64,000 nucleotides of DNA from FEN-987 sp964598845 (GTDB taxonomy: Archaea; Thermoproteota; Bathyarchaeia; 40CM-2-53-6), in NCBI GenBank assembly GCA_964598845.1, contig CAZRDM010000012.1, forward strand, positions 1 through 64,000, given 5' to 3'. The notes under the pieces are model-generated. The model had not been told where the DNA came from. It did not search any database and worked only from the letters and a program-made list of their open reading frames with translations. Made by a program: the position numbers and the translations under genes. Below, piece after piece: positions 35,004 through 44,250 of the stretch (positions are counted from its first letter, which is position 1; the number at the start of each line of letters is the position of its first letter).

Positions 35004-36233
35004 CTACCCTGCGAAGTATCTGGCCGCGCGTCGCCAGATAACAACGCTCAAGTATCCTCCCGCTAATCCGCTCAGAACTCCACCAATCAGAATTAGGATT
35101 TCCGCTACAGGATTGCGTGGGAGCAGTCCCAAGACAACAGTAACCCAATATGCGACCAAACCAATGATCGCGGTGCTAAATGTGATCGCAAGCGTAAATC
35201 GGGGTGCGTCAACCTCGAAGTTGCTTCTCCTAGCTTTGAAGATCCAGATCAACCCGTCGATTAGTAGACCGTAGCCGATTGCAAACGTTAAGGTGAATAC
35301 AGCAAGCTCCGAGCTCCAGCTAGCGCTGAGCAAGCCGGCGATTGTAGATACAAAGGTTGCTCCCAGAGGCGACAGGAGAAGTGCTGCCAAGCCAAGCAGC
35401 AATGCCTGAATCAACACCATAGAATGTTTGATTGGAGTGGGAGCAAAAATCTTCGATATGAATATGACCGCACCAAAGATAGCAGCTAGAGCGTACCTCC
35501 GTGAATGAGGTATCGCCGGCCGCCACCTTGCCAGTGAAGCCTCACTTGCCTTACGTCGAGTGGAGGCTGTGAAACGGTAGCTCATGAGGAATCCGGCGGA
35601 CAGTGCAGCTGCTCCCAGGAATTCGAATTCTAGGAAGATGTCTGGGTTTCCAAAGATGCCCAGTAATGTCCCACCGATGGCATTCAACGATCCCCCTATG
35701 GCGATCAACAGCGCATAGGTTCTTCGTCTGTCCAAGATGAATGAGAGGAGCGAGCCTCCTATAAGCGCAAATGCTCCGTAGATGTTCAATCCAATAGTTA
35801 GCAGCCTAACGGGTCGCGCGAAAGAACGGGCTGCATCTCGAACTCCGAAGACCACTGACGACTGGAAGCCCTTTATGGCATCAGATATATCGATGGGAAC
35901 AAGAGCCCCCAATAGGAGGAGCAAAGCTGACATCGCGACGACGATGCATAGGACGCGGATTCCCCATCTTGAAGAAATAAGCAGCAGAACACCGGTTCCA
36001 AGAAGGCTGACCTGTGGACCGACCGTCAAGTAATACATCTTGATCAACAACTCGTTTGGCCCAACTATGCTCGGATTCATAATGAACTCCAAGAAGGCGC
36101 CTAAGGCGAACAAACTCATTGATATCATCCAAACAAGTTGATGTAATTTCCGTCGAGCCTTGAATTGTCTCAATAGTAATCCAGTGATGCATGCTGAGAT
36201 CAGACTGGTTGCAAGAGGGATGTAGTTAATCAA
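35004..36233 (-). CDS. Polytopic membrane protein of unknown function
   Basis: A 409-residue protein with about eleven hydrophobic segments. The first half (ATSLISACITGLLL through SYRFTAS) resembles the sensor-like 7-TM regions of some archaeal membrane proteins, and the second half has four to five further helices. There are no transporter motifs, conserved charged cluster or enzymatic domain that I recognise. The start is given as ATT-adjacent TTG-type codon at 36233; the first hydrophobic segment begins within ten residues. It stands alone beside an assembly gap. Confidence 0.7.
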   Translation of the reverse strand: MINYIPLATSLISACITGLLLRQFKARRKLHQLVWMISMSLFALGAFLEFIMNPSIVGPNELLIKMYYLTVGPQVSLLGTGVLLLISSRWGIRVLCIVVAMSALLLLLGALVPIDISDAIKGFQSSVVFGVRDAARSFARPVRLLTIGLNIYGAFALIGGSLLSFILDRRRTYALLIAIGGSLNAIGGTLLGIFGNPDIFLEFEFLGAAALSAGFLMSYRFTASTRRKASEASLARWRPAIPHSRRYALAAIFGAVIFISKIFAPTPIKHSMVLIQALLLGLAALLLSPLGATFVSTIAGLLSASWSSELAVFTLTFAIGYGLLIDGLIWIFKARRSNFEVDAPRFTLAITFSTAIIGLVAYWVTVVLGLLPRNPVAEILILIGGVLSGLAGGYLSVVIWRRAARYFAG

Positions 36234-36278
36234 GACGATCGACTAGCAGTTTTCACAGCAACGAATAAGGTTTGTTTG

Positions 36279-36378
36279 NNNNNNNNNNNNNNNNNNNNNN
36301 NNNNNNNNNNNNNNNNNNNNNNNNNNNNNNNNNNNNNNNNNNNNNNNNNNNNNNNNNNNNNNNNNNNNNNNNNNNNNN
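36279..36378. other. Assembly gap (100 N)
   Basis: A run of exactly 100 N. The 251 bases to its right (36379-36629) hold no gene that I can support. Confidence 0.99.
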
Positions 36379-36629
36379 GACCGGGTGTAACAAGATGTCC
36401 ACGAACAGCCACGCAGACTACTTCACAAGATAGCACCTTAGTGTTCCTAGAAGAGCGGACTCGGAAGTAGTCTTATCGCAGAAATGACAGCTGGCAGATA
36501 CAGGGGTACGACGGAGCGTTCTGGGGCTTGTGGGAAATTTTCGGTGAAAGCTCAAATGTCCGCTAACTGGTTTTGACATGTAGTGGATAACTTCTGCATG
36601 CTACAGATGCGCTGAATAGAGGTTTATGC

Positions 36630-37151
36630 TTGAAGAAGGAGGCTGCAGCTGCACCAAATATCTTCGGGAAGTTGCAGTTCGAAGCTGTAAGGGGGATTAG
36701 GCATCTCAAGTTTCTCTTGCTCGAGCATCGTTTCTTTAAGGACAGCGAAGAGGGCAGCGCGTTATCTGCGAGTTTGCCTTGGCCTCTCTCCACCTTGTCT
36801 CTAATGTTTCACATTGCTGAGACGCACGCGCTTGTCCTCCTCAGACTTCCCTGCTATTTTGTTAAACTGGAAGCTGAAATTGTCGGGTTGTTCGCTATCC
36901 AAGAATATCACGAAAGCTTGCGCGTGGCGAGCCTGGGTGTCGCGAAAGAGTACAGACGACTTGGAATAGGCACATTCATCCTTGACTATATCGAAACAAT
37001 CGCGAAACATTTGGATAAGAGATGGGTCGAAGTAGATGTTTTTGGAAAGAATGCTCCGGCTCAACGACTTTACACGAGCTATGGATTCAAATTCTTCCAA
37101 ACAAACAGAATGCTGTACAGAATGAGGAAAGAAATTCGCATCGATCATTGA
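36630..37151 (+). CDS. GNAT family N-acetyltransferase
   Basis: A 173-residue protein. The acetyl-CoA-binding motif A is VASLGVAKEYRRLGIGTFIL (Q/RxxGxG/A present as RRLGIG), and motif B is EVDVFGKNAPAQRLYTSYGF, typical of RimI-like N-terminal acetyltransferases. The first 60 residues are less typical. The start is a TTG at 36630 with GAGG only after it, so a later start is possible. The target (protein N-terminus, amine or drug) is not deducible. Confidence 0.8.
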   Translation: MKKEAAAAPNIFGKLQFEAVRGIRHLKFLLLEHRFFKDSEEGSALSASLPWPLSTLSLMFHIAETHALVLLRLPCYFVKLEAEIVGLFAIQEYHESLRVASLGVAKEYRRLGIGTFILDYIETIAKHLDKRWVEVDVFGKNAPAQRLYTSYGFKFFQTNRMLYRMRKEIRIDH

Positions 37152-37513
37152 CAGTTCTGTACGTACCTGAAGAAACAAGGAGTCGCAGGAGACATCGCCA
37201 GTACAGTTCTCAGCTAGTCCAACTCCAACTTGGTAAACCAGACAAGATTGTTGTGACCTCTCTTGGTGCGCACAGACAGCAGTCATTCAATACACATCGT
37301 GGAAACGGTCCAGCACAAAAAGCAGTGAGTTCTGCACAGGCAGATAGGAGCCCGCTTTGTGAGTCGCTTGCGGATGGATTTCGCACTCGGGATGTCCTTT
37401 CGAATGTGGGGAACCAGCATGAGGAAGGGCGGAAGAAGTCATGCAACCTAGGTAGATGTGAGAGAAAAAAGAAAAGTCAGTGTTACATTTCTCAGAGGGA
37501 CTTAGGATCCATT
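37152..37513. other. Intergenic stretch without recognised features
   Basis: Open frames on both strands here have compositions unlike proteins (Ser/Cys/Arg-rich). I see no gene, repeat or RNA. A coding-like basic tail begins at its right end. Confidence 0.45.
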
Positions 37514-37627
37514 TTGCCTACACGGAGAAAACGGAAGCCCAAGCTGAAGGCACGCGTTAAACGTGCGCTTCGAAGAGGAGCTCGAGTCGCGAAACGCAAG
37601 GTCGGCAAGGGCTTGGTTAAGGTCTGA
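37514..37627 (+). CDS. Possible 37-residue Arg/Lys-rich protein
   Basis: From a TTG at 37514 the frame reads PTRRKRKPKLKARVKRALRR, then GARVAKRKVGKGLVKV, with over 50 percent Arg and Lys, regular hydrophobic spacing, and TTAGGATCC just upstream. It looks like a histone-tail or ribosomal-protein-like nucleic-acid binder. The same frame is open far upstream, but that part looks non-coding. No family recognised; it may also be the end of a relic. Confidence 0.4.
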   Translation: MPTRRKRKPKLKARVKRALRRGARVAKRKVGKGLVKV

Positions 37628-37641
37628 AGAAAGTTGTCGTC

Positions 37642-37990
37642 CTAACAACCACCTCTCTGCAATTCTACGGGGTATAGTTCTGCGATCCTTCCTTCATATC
37701 GAACCCCATGCGGTTCAGTCCATTGGCAAATGACCGAGGGCAGTCGCTGCGATTTCCTTGGAAAGGAGAAAGTTCGCAAACCTAACCCTGGCAACGGTGC
37801 AATGACGCCTCCGATGATCATCACGACTAGGAGCAGAAGCGTCTCCAGCTCGTCCCACAAGTGCAACGAGTACCAGCTATCAAGGAAAGAGGCGAACGGT
37901 CCCGACAATGACAACAATGCCCCGTCAGGATCGTTCGAATCTTGGGCGCATGTTTTGGGGCGACTTCCATGATGAGCGTAGGGACTTAGA
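37642..37990 (-). pseudogene. Possible membrane-protein relic
   Basis: The reverse frame reads DPDGALLSLSGPFASFLDSW, then YSLHLWDELETLLLLVVMII and GGVIAPLPGLGLRTF, a polar segment followed by one strong hydrophobic helix. It looks like the membrane-anchored C-terminus of a larger protein. The only starts are weak TTGs inside the fragment, and the upstream part is missing. The rest of 37628-38167 shows nothing else. Confidence 0.33.
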
Positions 37991-38167
37991 AAAGGAACCC
38001 AAGCCCTAAGCCCAAGTTCGAATGTGGTGCCCCGCGCTGCGTTTTCTACGATTCTCAGATATCTTCTCGGCTGTTACAGCTTTCGAGGACAGGAGCCTCG
38101 ATTCCTCTAGCGAATCGTCTCTAAGAGAATCAAAGAAAGGTCTTCTGGATCAATGCAAAAGTGATAA

Positions 38168-39529
38168 TCAACTGGAGTCTCTGGAGAGGGGTGAAGTTGA
38201 GCAGTGCGGTCCGCCGAGCATGTCGAGGTGGCTGTCGTCCCATTTCTTGACGCGAATGCCGTATCTCTTCAGCTCTTCGATCGTTGCGGTTGTACGTGCA
38301 TAGGATATCACTGTACCCGATTTTATGGTGACTATGTTGGTTGCACCTCGAGCCTGCTCCATTAGAGCGAGCATTAGATGTCTCACTTCGTTCTTTTCTT
38401 TTGGCTGGCCTGCTACGTAGATCAGGCCGTCCTTGTCGATTTTGTCTTCTTTGATGAGGAAATCTACAAGGCTTACTTCGCGCCTGAGAAGCGTTGGGTC
38501 ATCATCTTTGCCCCTGACGTATACGTAGCACTGGCCGGCCTTTTCAAAGGCCGATGGGCTGACAACATCTTGCATTGGTCTTGCGTCACGTTCTGATTGA
38601 GCCCTAGTCGCCGCTAACAGTTTCAGGAGGAGCTTCTTCGGGGGCATGTCTCTCACGAGTTCGCTTTCGAAGTAGTACGGCATGATGAGCGCCTTGCGGT
38701 TTGCTGGAAAGTTGATCACAACATCCAAGTGCATGTAGTCTACCGCTGGGTGATCCGCGTTGTGGACGGCACAAACATATTTGATTTGGCGATTCTTGTC
38801 GGTTGAGAATATTTTCTTCGCAAACTCGATGAAGCCGGTGAAAGTCGATCGTTGGCCCAGACCTACTGCGATAGTTTCATCGTCAATGATCTCCGTGTCA
38901 CCACCCTCAATGTTGGCGGGCTCCGTGTTTGCCATTGACAGCTCATTAGCGTCCCAAATGATATTGACATTCTTCTGCAAAATAGGATCAGACACGTATG
39001 CAAGCTTCACGACTTGTGGTTCGAATCGTCTGCTGTATCTCCTCATGTTGCAGATTACTGTCCCGATTTGCGTGGTGAACGATGTGTCTCTGGTGTAAGT
39101 CCACCCTGCTCTCTTGAAGTCTGGAAGGACAACCTGATCATTAGCTTGATCGTAGGATGGAGTTGGCGGATATCCATCTGTGAGGTGCTCAACCTTGAGT
39201 TCGCTTGGAGCAGGGGCGCTTTCGTTAGGTCCCCAGAATCTCTTGATGATCTCTTTCCTCTCGGTCTCCGAGGCCTGTTCGATAGCTTTCCGCAATATCG
39301 AGACTACTTCGAATACTTCAACTTCCTCTTCTTTGAGCAACTGCTCTAACTGTAGCCATTGATTGTGTCCTCCAGCATCGTAGTCGGCGTGCGGGCATCT
39401 CGTCAAGTATTGGAGATTCGATTCACTTCCGGCGAATGGAAGCTTATTCTCCCAAAAGTTCAGAGTTGTGTCCTGTATCAGGACAGCATGAAGTGTCCCC
39501 GATTCGGATCTGACAGTCCACAATCTCAC
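38168..39529 (-). CDS. arcA: Arginine deiminase family protein
   Basis: A 453-residue guanidino-group hydrolase. All catalytic blocks are present: WTYTRDTS (residues 143-150, usual FTRDP), ANIEGGD (205-211), YMHLDVVINF (265-274, usual HLDTVF) and the C-terminal nucleophile Cys443 in GGPHCSTSPLSRD. Arginine deiminase splits arginine into citrulline and ammonia. Small deviations in each motif leave room for a related guanidine substrate. Ornithine carbamoyltransferase lies 6 kb away, which could continue citrulline to ornithine and carbamoyl phosphate; no carbamate kinase is in the window. Confidence 0.86.
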   Translation of the reverse strand: MRLWTVRSESGTLHAVLIQDTTLNFWENKLPFAGSESNLQYLTRCPHADYDAGGHNQWLQLEQLLKEEEVEVFEVVSILRKAIEQASETERKEIIKRFWGPNESAPAPSELKVEHLTDGYPPTPSYDQANDQVVLPDFKRAGWTYTRDTSFTTQIGTVICNMRRYSRRFEPQVVKLAYVSDPILQKNVNIIWDANELSMANTEPANIEGGDTEIIDDETIAVGLGQRSTFTGFIEFAKKIFSTDKNRQIKYVCAVHNADHPAVDYMHLDVVINFPANRKALIMPYYFESELVRDMPPKKLLLKLLAATRAQSERDARPMQDVVSPSAFEKAGQCYVYVRGKDDDPTLLRREVSLVDFLIKEDKIDKDGLIYVAGQPKEKNEVRHLMLALMEQARGATNIVTIKSGTVISYARTTATIEELKRYGIRVKKWDDSHLDMLGGPHCSTSPLSRDSS

Positions 39530-39579
39530 ATCAACATTATACCTGTCTCGGTCTTAGTTTATGAGTCTATAACGCCCAG

Positions 39580-40356
39580 TCACAGGTATGCTGACATGCC
39601 TCCGTCCACGTTGAGCACGTGTCCTGTTACGTAGTCAGATGCGCGCGACGCAAGAAATAGGGCCGCACCCTTAACATCATCCGAGCCTCCAAGTCTTCTC
39701 ATAGGGATCCTCTCGAGAATCTTCTCTTTCCGCTGCTCAATGACCCATTCCGTCAGATGCGTTGGGAAAAACGCGAGGGCTAGGGCGTTCACCCTTATCC
39801 CATACTTGGCCCATTTGACAGCAAGGTCTTTGGTGAAACTGATCATGCCTCCCTTGCTTGTGCTGTACGATATTGTGTCGAGAAGGCCGGGATCTGTTCC
39901 TCGGTCGGCCACGACCGAGGACATGTTAATGATGACGCCTCCACCGTCCCGAATCATTCTGCGTCCGACCGCTTGACTGCAGATGAATGCTCCAGTCAAA
40001 TTGACGTCAATGACCCTCTTCCAGTCTTCCAAAGTCATCTTCTCGGCAGGAGCTGCCCACGCTATGCCCGCATTATTTACGAGAATGTCGATACGTCTCA
40101 ACTTCTCGTGAGATACGGACACCATTGCCTCGACCTGGTGTGGATCTGCTACGTCTGCCTCTACAGGGATCACATTTGTTCCCAGCTTTCTCAGTTCGTG
40201 CGCAGCTTTTTCGCAACGTGAGAAATTCCTTGCGCATATGACCAGATTTGCGCCGGCCTCTGCCAGCGCTTCAGCAATCGTGAAACCAATTCCAATCGAG
40301 CCGCCAGTGACGATTGCTGATTTCCCGTTGAGGCTGAAGAGCTCTAGAACCTTCAA
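39580..40356 (-). CDS. Short-chain dehydrogenase/reductase (SDR)
   Basis: A 258-residue classical SDR. The cofactor motif is TGGSIGIGFTIAEAL (TGxxxGxG), then ARN for NADP or NAD choice, NNAGIAW (NNAG), MSSVVADRG with the catalytic Ser, and SYSTSKGGM with YxxxK. The C-terminus RASDYVTGHVLNVDGGMSAYL is typical of FabG/gluconate 5-dehydrogenase-like members. The start is a TTG. It follows the ECF system 2 cluster on the same strand after 70 bases, so its transcription may be separate. The substrate is unknown. Confidence 0.92.
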   Translation of the reverse strand: MKVLELFSLNGKSAIVTGGSIGIGFTIAEALAEAGANLVICARNFSRCEKAAHELRKLGTNVIPVEADVADPHQVEAMVSVSHEKLRRIDILVNNAGIAWAAPAEKMTLEDWKRVIDVNLTGAFICSQAVGRRMIRDGGGVIINMSSVVADRGTDPGLLDTISYSTSKGGMISFTKDLAVKWAKYGIRVNALALAFFPTHLTEWVIEQRKEKILERIPMRRLGGSDDVKGAALFLASRASDYVTGHVLNVDGGMSAYL

Positions 40357-40428
40357 TTCTCATCTAACCATTGCGAGACAGCAGAAGAATTTTAGCTTAC
40401 TGAACAGCTGCGACGGGGATACCGAAGC

Positions 40429-41253
40429 TCATACTCGAATAACATATTGTACTGATGAGTAGCCCATCGCCTTCAAGGCGATCATAGCCGCGGCCAGTGC
40501 TAATGTACCGATCTGCGCAACGTAATCTCCCGCTCTAAGCTTGGTCTCTTCGAGATAGGTTCGCGTCGTGGGCGCGCCGAAGGCTCTACATTCCAACGCG
40601 GTCTGCAGTGTTGTAGAGAGCTTCAGGAGGTATAGCAGCACCGGAGTGAGGACGCTCGTGTACACACCTGCCTTCTTGTGAAGTGGAAGTTTGTCGATGT
40701 TACGGCCTCTCAGCTTCTGAGCCTGGAGCACATTATTCCAAGTCTGAAACACAAGCGGCACAAACCTGATTCCCGTGACGAAGATCAGTGTGAAGTGATA
40801 CGGGATCTTCATCTGGCCCATATTCGCAGCTATTTTCGTCATGGGCGTGGTCATCGTCAAGATTGGCAAGGAAAATACGACGGCGAGAACGCGCATGAAA
40901 ATCAGTGTCCCCCAAAGGAATCCCTCGAGTGTGTACGAGGCCCAATTGCGTGTTCCAACCATGAATACACCCAATCGGAATAGCTCCGTGCTGCCGAAGC
41001 GATACGTGAAGCCCTGAAGGACTATCAGGAAGATGTATGTCCCGAGCAGGATTTTCAGAATGATTCCTAATCGCCTGAACTCGATCCCTGCGATCACCCA
41101 CCAAGCGAGCAAGAAGACTATCCAGACGCCAAGCAGGACGAAATCTAGAGCGAAGAGACTAATGGCGAGGCTCGTCACCGTTAGCAGCAGCTTAGTGCTA
41201 GCCTGCAGCCCATGGACGGCTGTATCCTTTCGAACATATTCTAATGTCGTCAC
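40429..41253 (-). CDS. ecfT: ECF transporter transmembrane component EcfT (system 2)
   Basis: A 274-residue protein with about five hydrophobic segments and the two coupling motifs as QKLRGRNIDK (about residues 184-193) and LECRAFGAPTTRTYLEE (near the end). The GTG start overlaps the stop of the ATPase gene by four bases (GTGA), so it is translated right after it. It is only distantly similar to the EcfT of system 1, so the two systems are not recent copies. Confidence 0.92.
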   Translation of the reverse strand: MTTLEYVRKDTAVHGLQASTKLLLTVTSLAISLFALDFVLLGVWIVFLLAWWVIAGIEFRRLGIILKILLGTYIFLIVLQGFTYRFGSTELFRLGVFMVGTRNWASYTLEGFLWGTLIFMRVLAVVFSLPILTMTTPMTKIAANMGQMKIPYHFTLIFVTGIRFVPLVFQTWNNVLQAQKLRGRNIDKLPLHKKAGVYTSVLTPVLLYLLKLSTTLQTALECRAFGAPTTRTYLEETKLRAGDYVAQIGTLALAAAMIALKAMGYSSVQYVIRV

Positions 41254-42968
41254 TTATCGGCGTCCCCAGTCAATGAGTCCAAGAGTTCGTCCACAGTCAA
41301 TATGTCCCCAGAGATTCCATACGGCTCGAGTTCTCTTGCCAGGAGTGAGACGGGAGGCGGCTTTATGAACGCCTTCCTGAGCGTCTCAACTTCTGCGAAA
41401 ACCTCCTCGGTAGCTCCGTCCAACAGAATCTCACCATTGAACATGACGACAGTCCTGTCTGCGTACTGGGTGACTAGGTTCATATCGTGAGTAATCATGA
41501 TGACTGTATGGCCGGCTTCATTCAGTTTCTTCGCGAGCTTTGCGATGCGGTGCCTCCCGAGATAGTCCTGCGCCGTGGTGGGCTCGTCCAGTATGACAAT
41601 TTCAGGTCTCATCGCTATTACTGCTGCGACCGTGAGACTCCTGCGGTCTCCAAAACTGAGCCTGAAGGGGAAGATCTCCTTTTGCTCTTTGAGACCGACA
41701 AAACCTAGGGCCTCGTCTACCCTGTGATTGATTTCGTCCTCGGACAACTTCAGATTGCGAAGTCCGAATTCAACTTCGTCCTTACACGAAATGGTGAACA
41801 ATTGCTCATCAGGGTTCTGCAGCACTAGGCCCATCGAGGTCGCCAGTTCCGCTGTCGTGAAATCTTTGACGTTCCTTCCTCTGAAAAATACTTGGCCCTT
41901 GGTGGGAGTCAGCAACTTCAAGAATAGCTTGACGAGTGTCGTCTTACCTGAACCATTCTGTCCAACGATTCCAATCATTTCACCTTTGCGAACCTTTAGG
42001 TTCAGGTTTCTGAGGGCGGTAACGGGCGGAATACCCGGATATGTAAATGTGAGATCCATGCATTCGAGGACAACCTCTTCCTTAGGTACCGATTTGTTCG
42101 CACGACTCACTTTTCTCGGCATGAGTTCCTTCGTTTCAATCAATTCCACAATCTGTTTCTTACTCTCTTCAATGGTCAAAGGCGGCGGTTGCTCTGGGTT
42201 GATCGTACGTCCGACCGTTGCAAGCTGGGGAACCTGAACTCCGACCTCATCCAATAGGTCTACTTGAGCGAAGACTTCTCTCGGCGTGCCTTGGGCAACG
42301 ATCATTCCATTGCTGAGGACTATGACTCGATCTGCAAATGTTGGTGCCTCCTCAGAGGCATGTGTCGTTAAGACGGTTGTCATATTGTACCTTCTTTTCA
42401 GATCGACGAGTACCTCGAACACCTCGGTCGTCCCTATCGGATCAAGTTGCGAAGTGGGCTCATCCAAGACAAGCAGCTCGGGTTGCATGCTTAGCCCCGC
42501 TGCGAGCGCAAGTCTCTGCTTTTCACCACCGGAAAGTTCCATTGGAGAACGTGACTCAAATCCTTGCAGACCGACTGCGCCGAGAGCCCATTTTGCTCTC
42601 CTCAAGATCTCTTCTCTCGGTAGCCCTAGGTTCTCGGACCCGAAGGCGACTTCCATGAGAACGTCTGGGTTTACCAGTTGGCCCTCGGGGTCCTGTGTTA
42701 CGAAACTTATCTTCTGAGCGAGTTCATGCACCGGATGCTCATTCACATCCATCCCCACAACAAGCACTTTTCCCTGCGTAGTGCCTTGAACGACATGGGG
42801 TATGATGCCTGTAAGGTGACGACACAAGGTCGTCTTGCCGGCGCCATTTGCCCCCATGATGGCGACTATCTCGCCTCTGGAAACTTGCAGGCGAATATTC
42901 TTGAGAGCTTGCACTTGATCTGGGTATGTGAAAGAAAGATCTTGGACGTCTGTTACGAGGGTCTCCAT
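41250..42968 (-). CDS. ECF transporter fused double ATPase (system 2)
   Basis: A 572-residue protein with two ABC domains joined by a charged linker of about 45 residues (IEESKKQIVELIETKELMPR). Domain 1: Walker A GANGAGKTT, signature LSGGEKQRLALA, Walker B LVLDEPTSQLD. Domain 2: Walker A GQNGSGKTT, signature LSFGDRRSLTVA and Walker B VILDEPTTAQD. As in system 1 the second signature lacks the LSGGQ core. It energises import of the ligand bound by the neighbouring S component. Confidence 0.93.
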   Translation of the reverse strand: METLVTDVQDLSFTYPDQVQALKNIRLQVSRGEIVAIMGANGAGKTTLCRHLTGIIPHVVQGTTQGKVLVVGMDVNEHPVHELAQKISFVTQDPEGQLVNPDVLMEVAFGSENLGLPREEILRRAKWALGAVGLQGFESRSPMELSGGEKQRLALAAGLSMQPELLVLDEPTSQLDPIGTTEVFEVLVDLKRRYNMTTVLTTHASEEAPTFADRVIVLSNGMIVAQGTPREVFAQVDLLDEVGVQVPQLATVGRTINPEQPPPLTIEESKKQIVELIETKELMPRKVSRANKSVPKEEVVLECMDLTFTYPGIPPVTALRNLNLKVRKGEMIGIVGQNGSGKTTLVKLFLKLLTPTKGQVFFRGRNVKDFTTAELATSMGLVLQNPDEQLFTISCKDEVEFGLRNLKLSEDEINHRVDEALGFVGLKEQKEIFPFRLSFGDRRSLTVAAVIAMRPEIVILDEPTTAQDYLGRHRIAKLAKKLNEAGHTVIMITHDMNLVTQYADRTVVMFNGEILLDGATEEVFAEVETLRKAFIKPPPVSLLARELEPYGISGDILTVDELLDSLTGDADK

Positions 42969-43035
42969 TTCTGCTTCATCAACCAGACTCCATTAGGATT
43001 GCATTGAATGAAAAAAAGAGGGAGGAGGAAGAGGC

Positions 43036-43833
43036 CTACCATATGACGTTCGGTGGCTTCGCCATTCCACTCTTTCCTAACGCTGTCGCCATGGGGGCCG
43101 CAATAAATGTCGTAAGAATCGCGAACAACGGCATGTACCATGTATAGATAAGTGCGGCTTGGAAGTATAGTAGTCCTGATGGATACTCGTAGATGTACCA
43201 GAATGACCAGAATGTCGGCGTAACGTAAAAGGCATTCATCCCCATCCAAGTGCCGAAGAAGATTCCGGCGAATCGTTCTTTCAAGTCTGAACTGCGCGCC
43301 CACTTGTAGATGTACTTGCTTCCAAGTGGCGATAAGAGTACGACTCCCGGTAGCAACCAGTAGTAGAGAAGTACGAGGAAATAGTCCGTTGGTGAAACTG
43401 GTGCCCAGCCGCCTGTCATGCAAGGTATGCAAGGATAGACGTACATGATTACGAAGAATGACAGCGTTGCTACTGCTAGTACCCCCGCGAATAATGCCCA
43501 GTACTTCTTGGGGCCTGTGTTCAGTGCTAGACCTGCCATGATGGCTGGGATGGTGGCTACTTGGAAGGCATCAAATATTCCGAGCGGATAGGCGCCTGGA
43601 GCGATGAACATACCTATCACTCCTCCGACGAATGAACTGATGATTCCTGGAATGGGGCCCAGAACCAGCGGAGCGACACATGCTAGGACTACGGCAAGAG
43701 GCCAGTACCCTCCCCCGCCAGGGTAGGGTAGCAGAGGCACGAATGAAGTGACCCCGACGAGTGCTCCGTAAGCTGCTATCCACGCGATAGGTGTCCCAAA
43801 GATGTACGATCGGCCCTTAGGTTTTGATGACAT
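43036..43833 (-). CDS. ECF transporter S component (system 2)
   Basis: A 265-residue membrane protein with six or seven hydrophobic segments. The segment PLAVVLACVAPLVLGPIPGI, followed by GVIGMFIAPG, is S-component-like, as is its place directly before the EcfAA-EcfT genes. A loop with VYPCIPCMTGGW (about residues 132-143) carries a CxxC that probably faces outside and might bind metal or form a disulfide. The ATG at 43833 starts SSKPKGRSYIFG. The ligand is unknown. Confidence 0.78.
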   Translation of the reverse strand: MSSKPKGRSYIFGTPIAWIAAYGALVGVTSFVPLLPYPGGGGYWPLAVVLACVAPLVLGPIPGIISSFVGGVIGMFIAPGAYPLGIFDAFQVATIPAIMAGLALNTGPKKYWALFAGVLAVATLSFFVIMYVYPCIPCMTGGWAPVSPTDYFLVLLYYWLLPGVVLLSPLGSKYIYKWARSSDLKERFAGIFFGTWMGMNAFYVTPTFWSFWYIYEYPSGLLYFQAALIYTWYMPLFAILTTFIAAPMATALGKSGMAKPPNVIW

Positions 43834-43863
43834 ATTCTCTCAACTCCAATTTTCCGCTTATGG

Positions 43864-44115
43864 CTAGTCCTTGAGTGCAAAGGAGGCGCCGAAAAGGGCC
43901 AGTCCTAGTATCAGGATGCCTGTCGCGAATGCCCAGACCATGTCAGTGCCCTTCCAGAAGTAAGCGACGACTCCTTCGTGAGTCTCCCACCATTCAGGCT
44001 CTCTGACAAGTCTGTTCGCGGCGTCCATGACATAAGGAATTGCGAACATGACTATGCCGAGCAGTAACACTCCGATGCCCATGAACTTCACCACGGGTCT
44101 TGTTGCCTTAGCCAA
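43864..44115 (-). CDS. Small two-helix membrane protein of ECF system 2
   Basis: An 83-residue protein with two hydrophobic segments (FMGIGVLLLGIVMFAIPYVM and VWAFATGILILGLALFGASF) and a polar loop REPEWWETHEGVVAYFWKG between them. The start is TTG at 44115, after GGAGG at a somewhat long spacing. It is the first gene of the operon with the S component, ATPases and EcfT, and may be an accessory subunit. Small extra membrane proteins such as CbiN occur in metal ECF systems, but I see no CbiN similarity. Confidence 0.68.
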   Translation of the reverse strand: MAKATRPVVKFMGIGVLLLGIVMFAIPYVMDAANRLVREPEWWETHEGVVAYFWKGTDMVWAFATGILILGLALFGASFALKD

Positions 44116-44160
44116 TTTTCATTAATCCTCCATAGAGCGGTGGCAATGTAGCGGGCTTCG

Positions 44161-44174
44161 TAATATATTAAAAA
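44161..44174 (-). promoter_or_regulatory. Putative TATA box for the ECF system 2 operon
   Basis: Read on the reverse strand as TTTTTAATATATTA, 46-59 bases before the first start codon. It is the strongest TATA-like element in the window and suggests a leader of about 20-25 bases containing GGAGG. Confidence 0.6.
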
Positions 44175-44250
44175 CTCGTTGGGGGATTGTGCAAGCTGCC
44201 GGCACGGAAACACTTTTCACGAGTAGAAAAAAGCCCGAGCGAGAAAGAAG

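Noticed and set aside
36801..37286. 161-residue reverse ORF over the GNAT gene
   Set aside because: The GNAT motifs on the forward strand are clear; the reverse frame is Cys/Ser-rich and unlike a protein.
40678..42717. Several forward ORFs of 70-170 residues over the ECF system 2 genes
   Set aside because: They are antisense shadows of EcfT and the ATPases, with Ser/Arg-rich composition.
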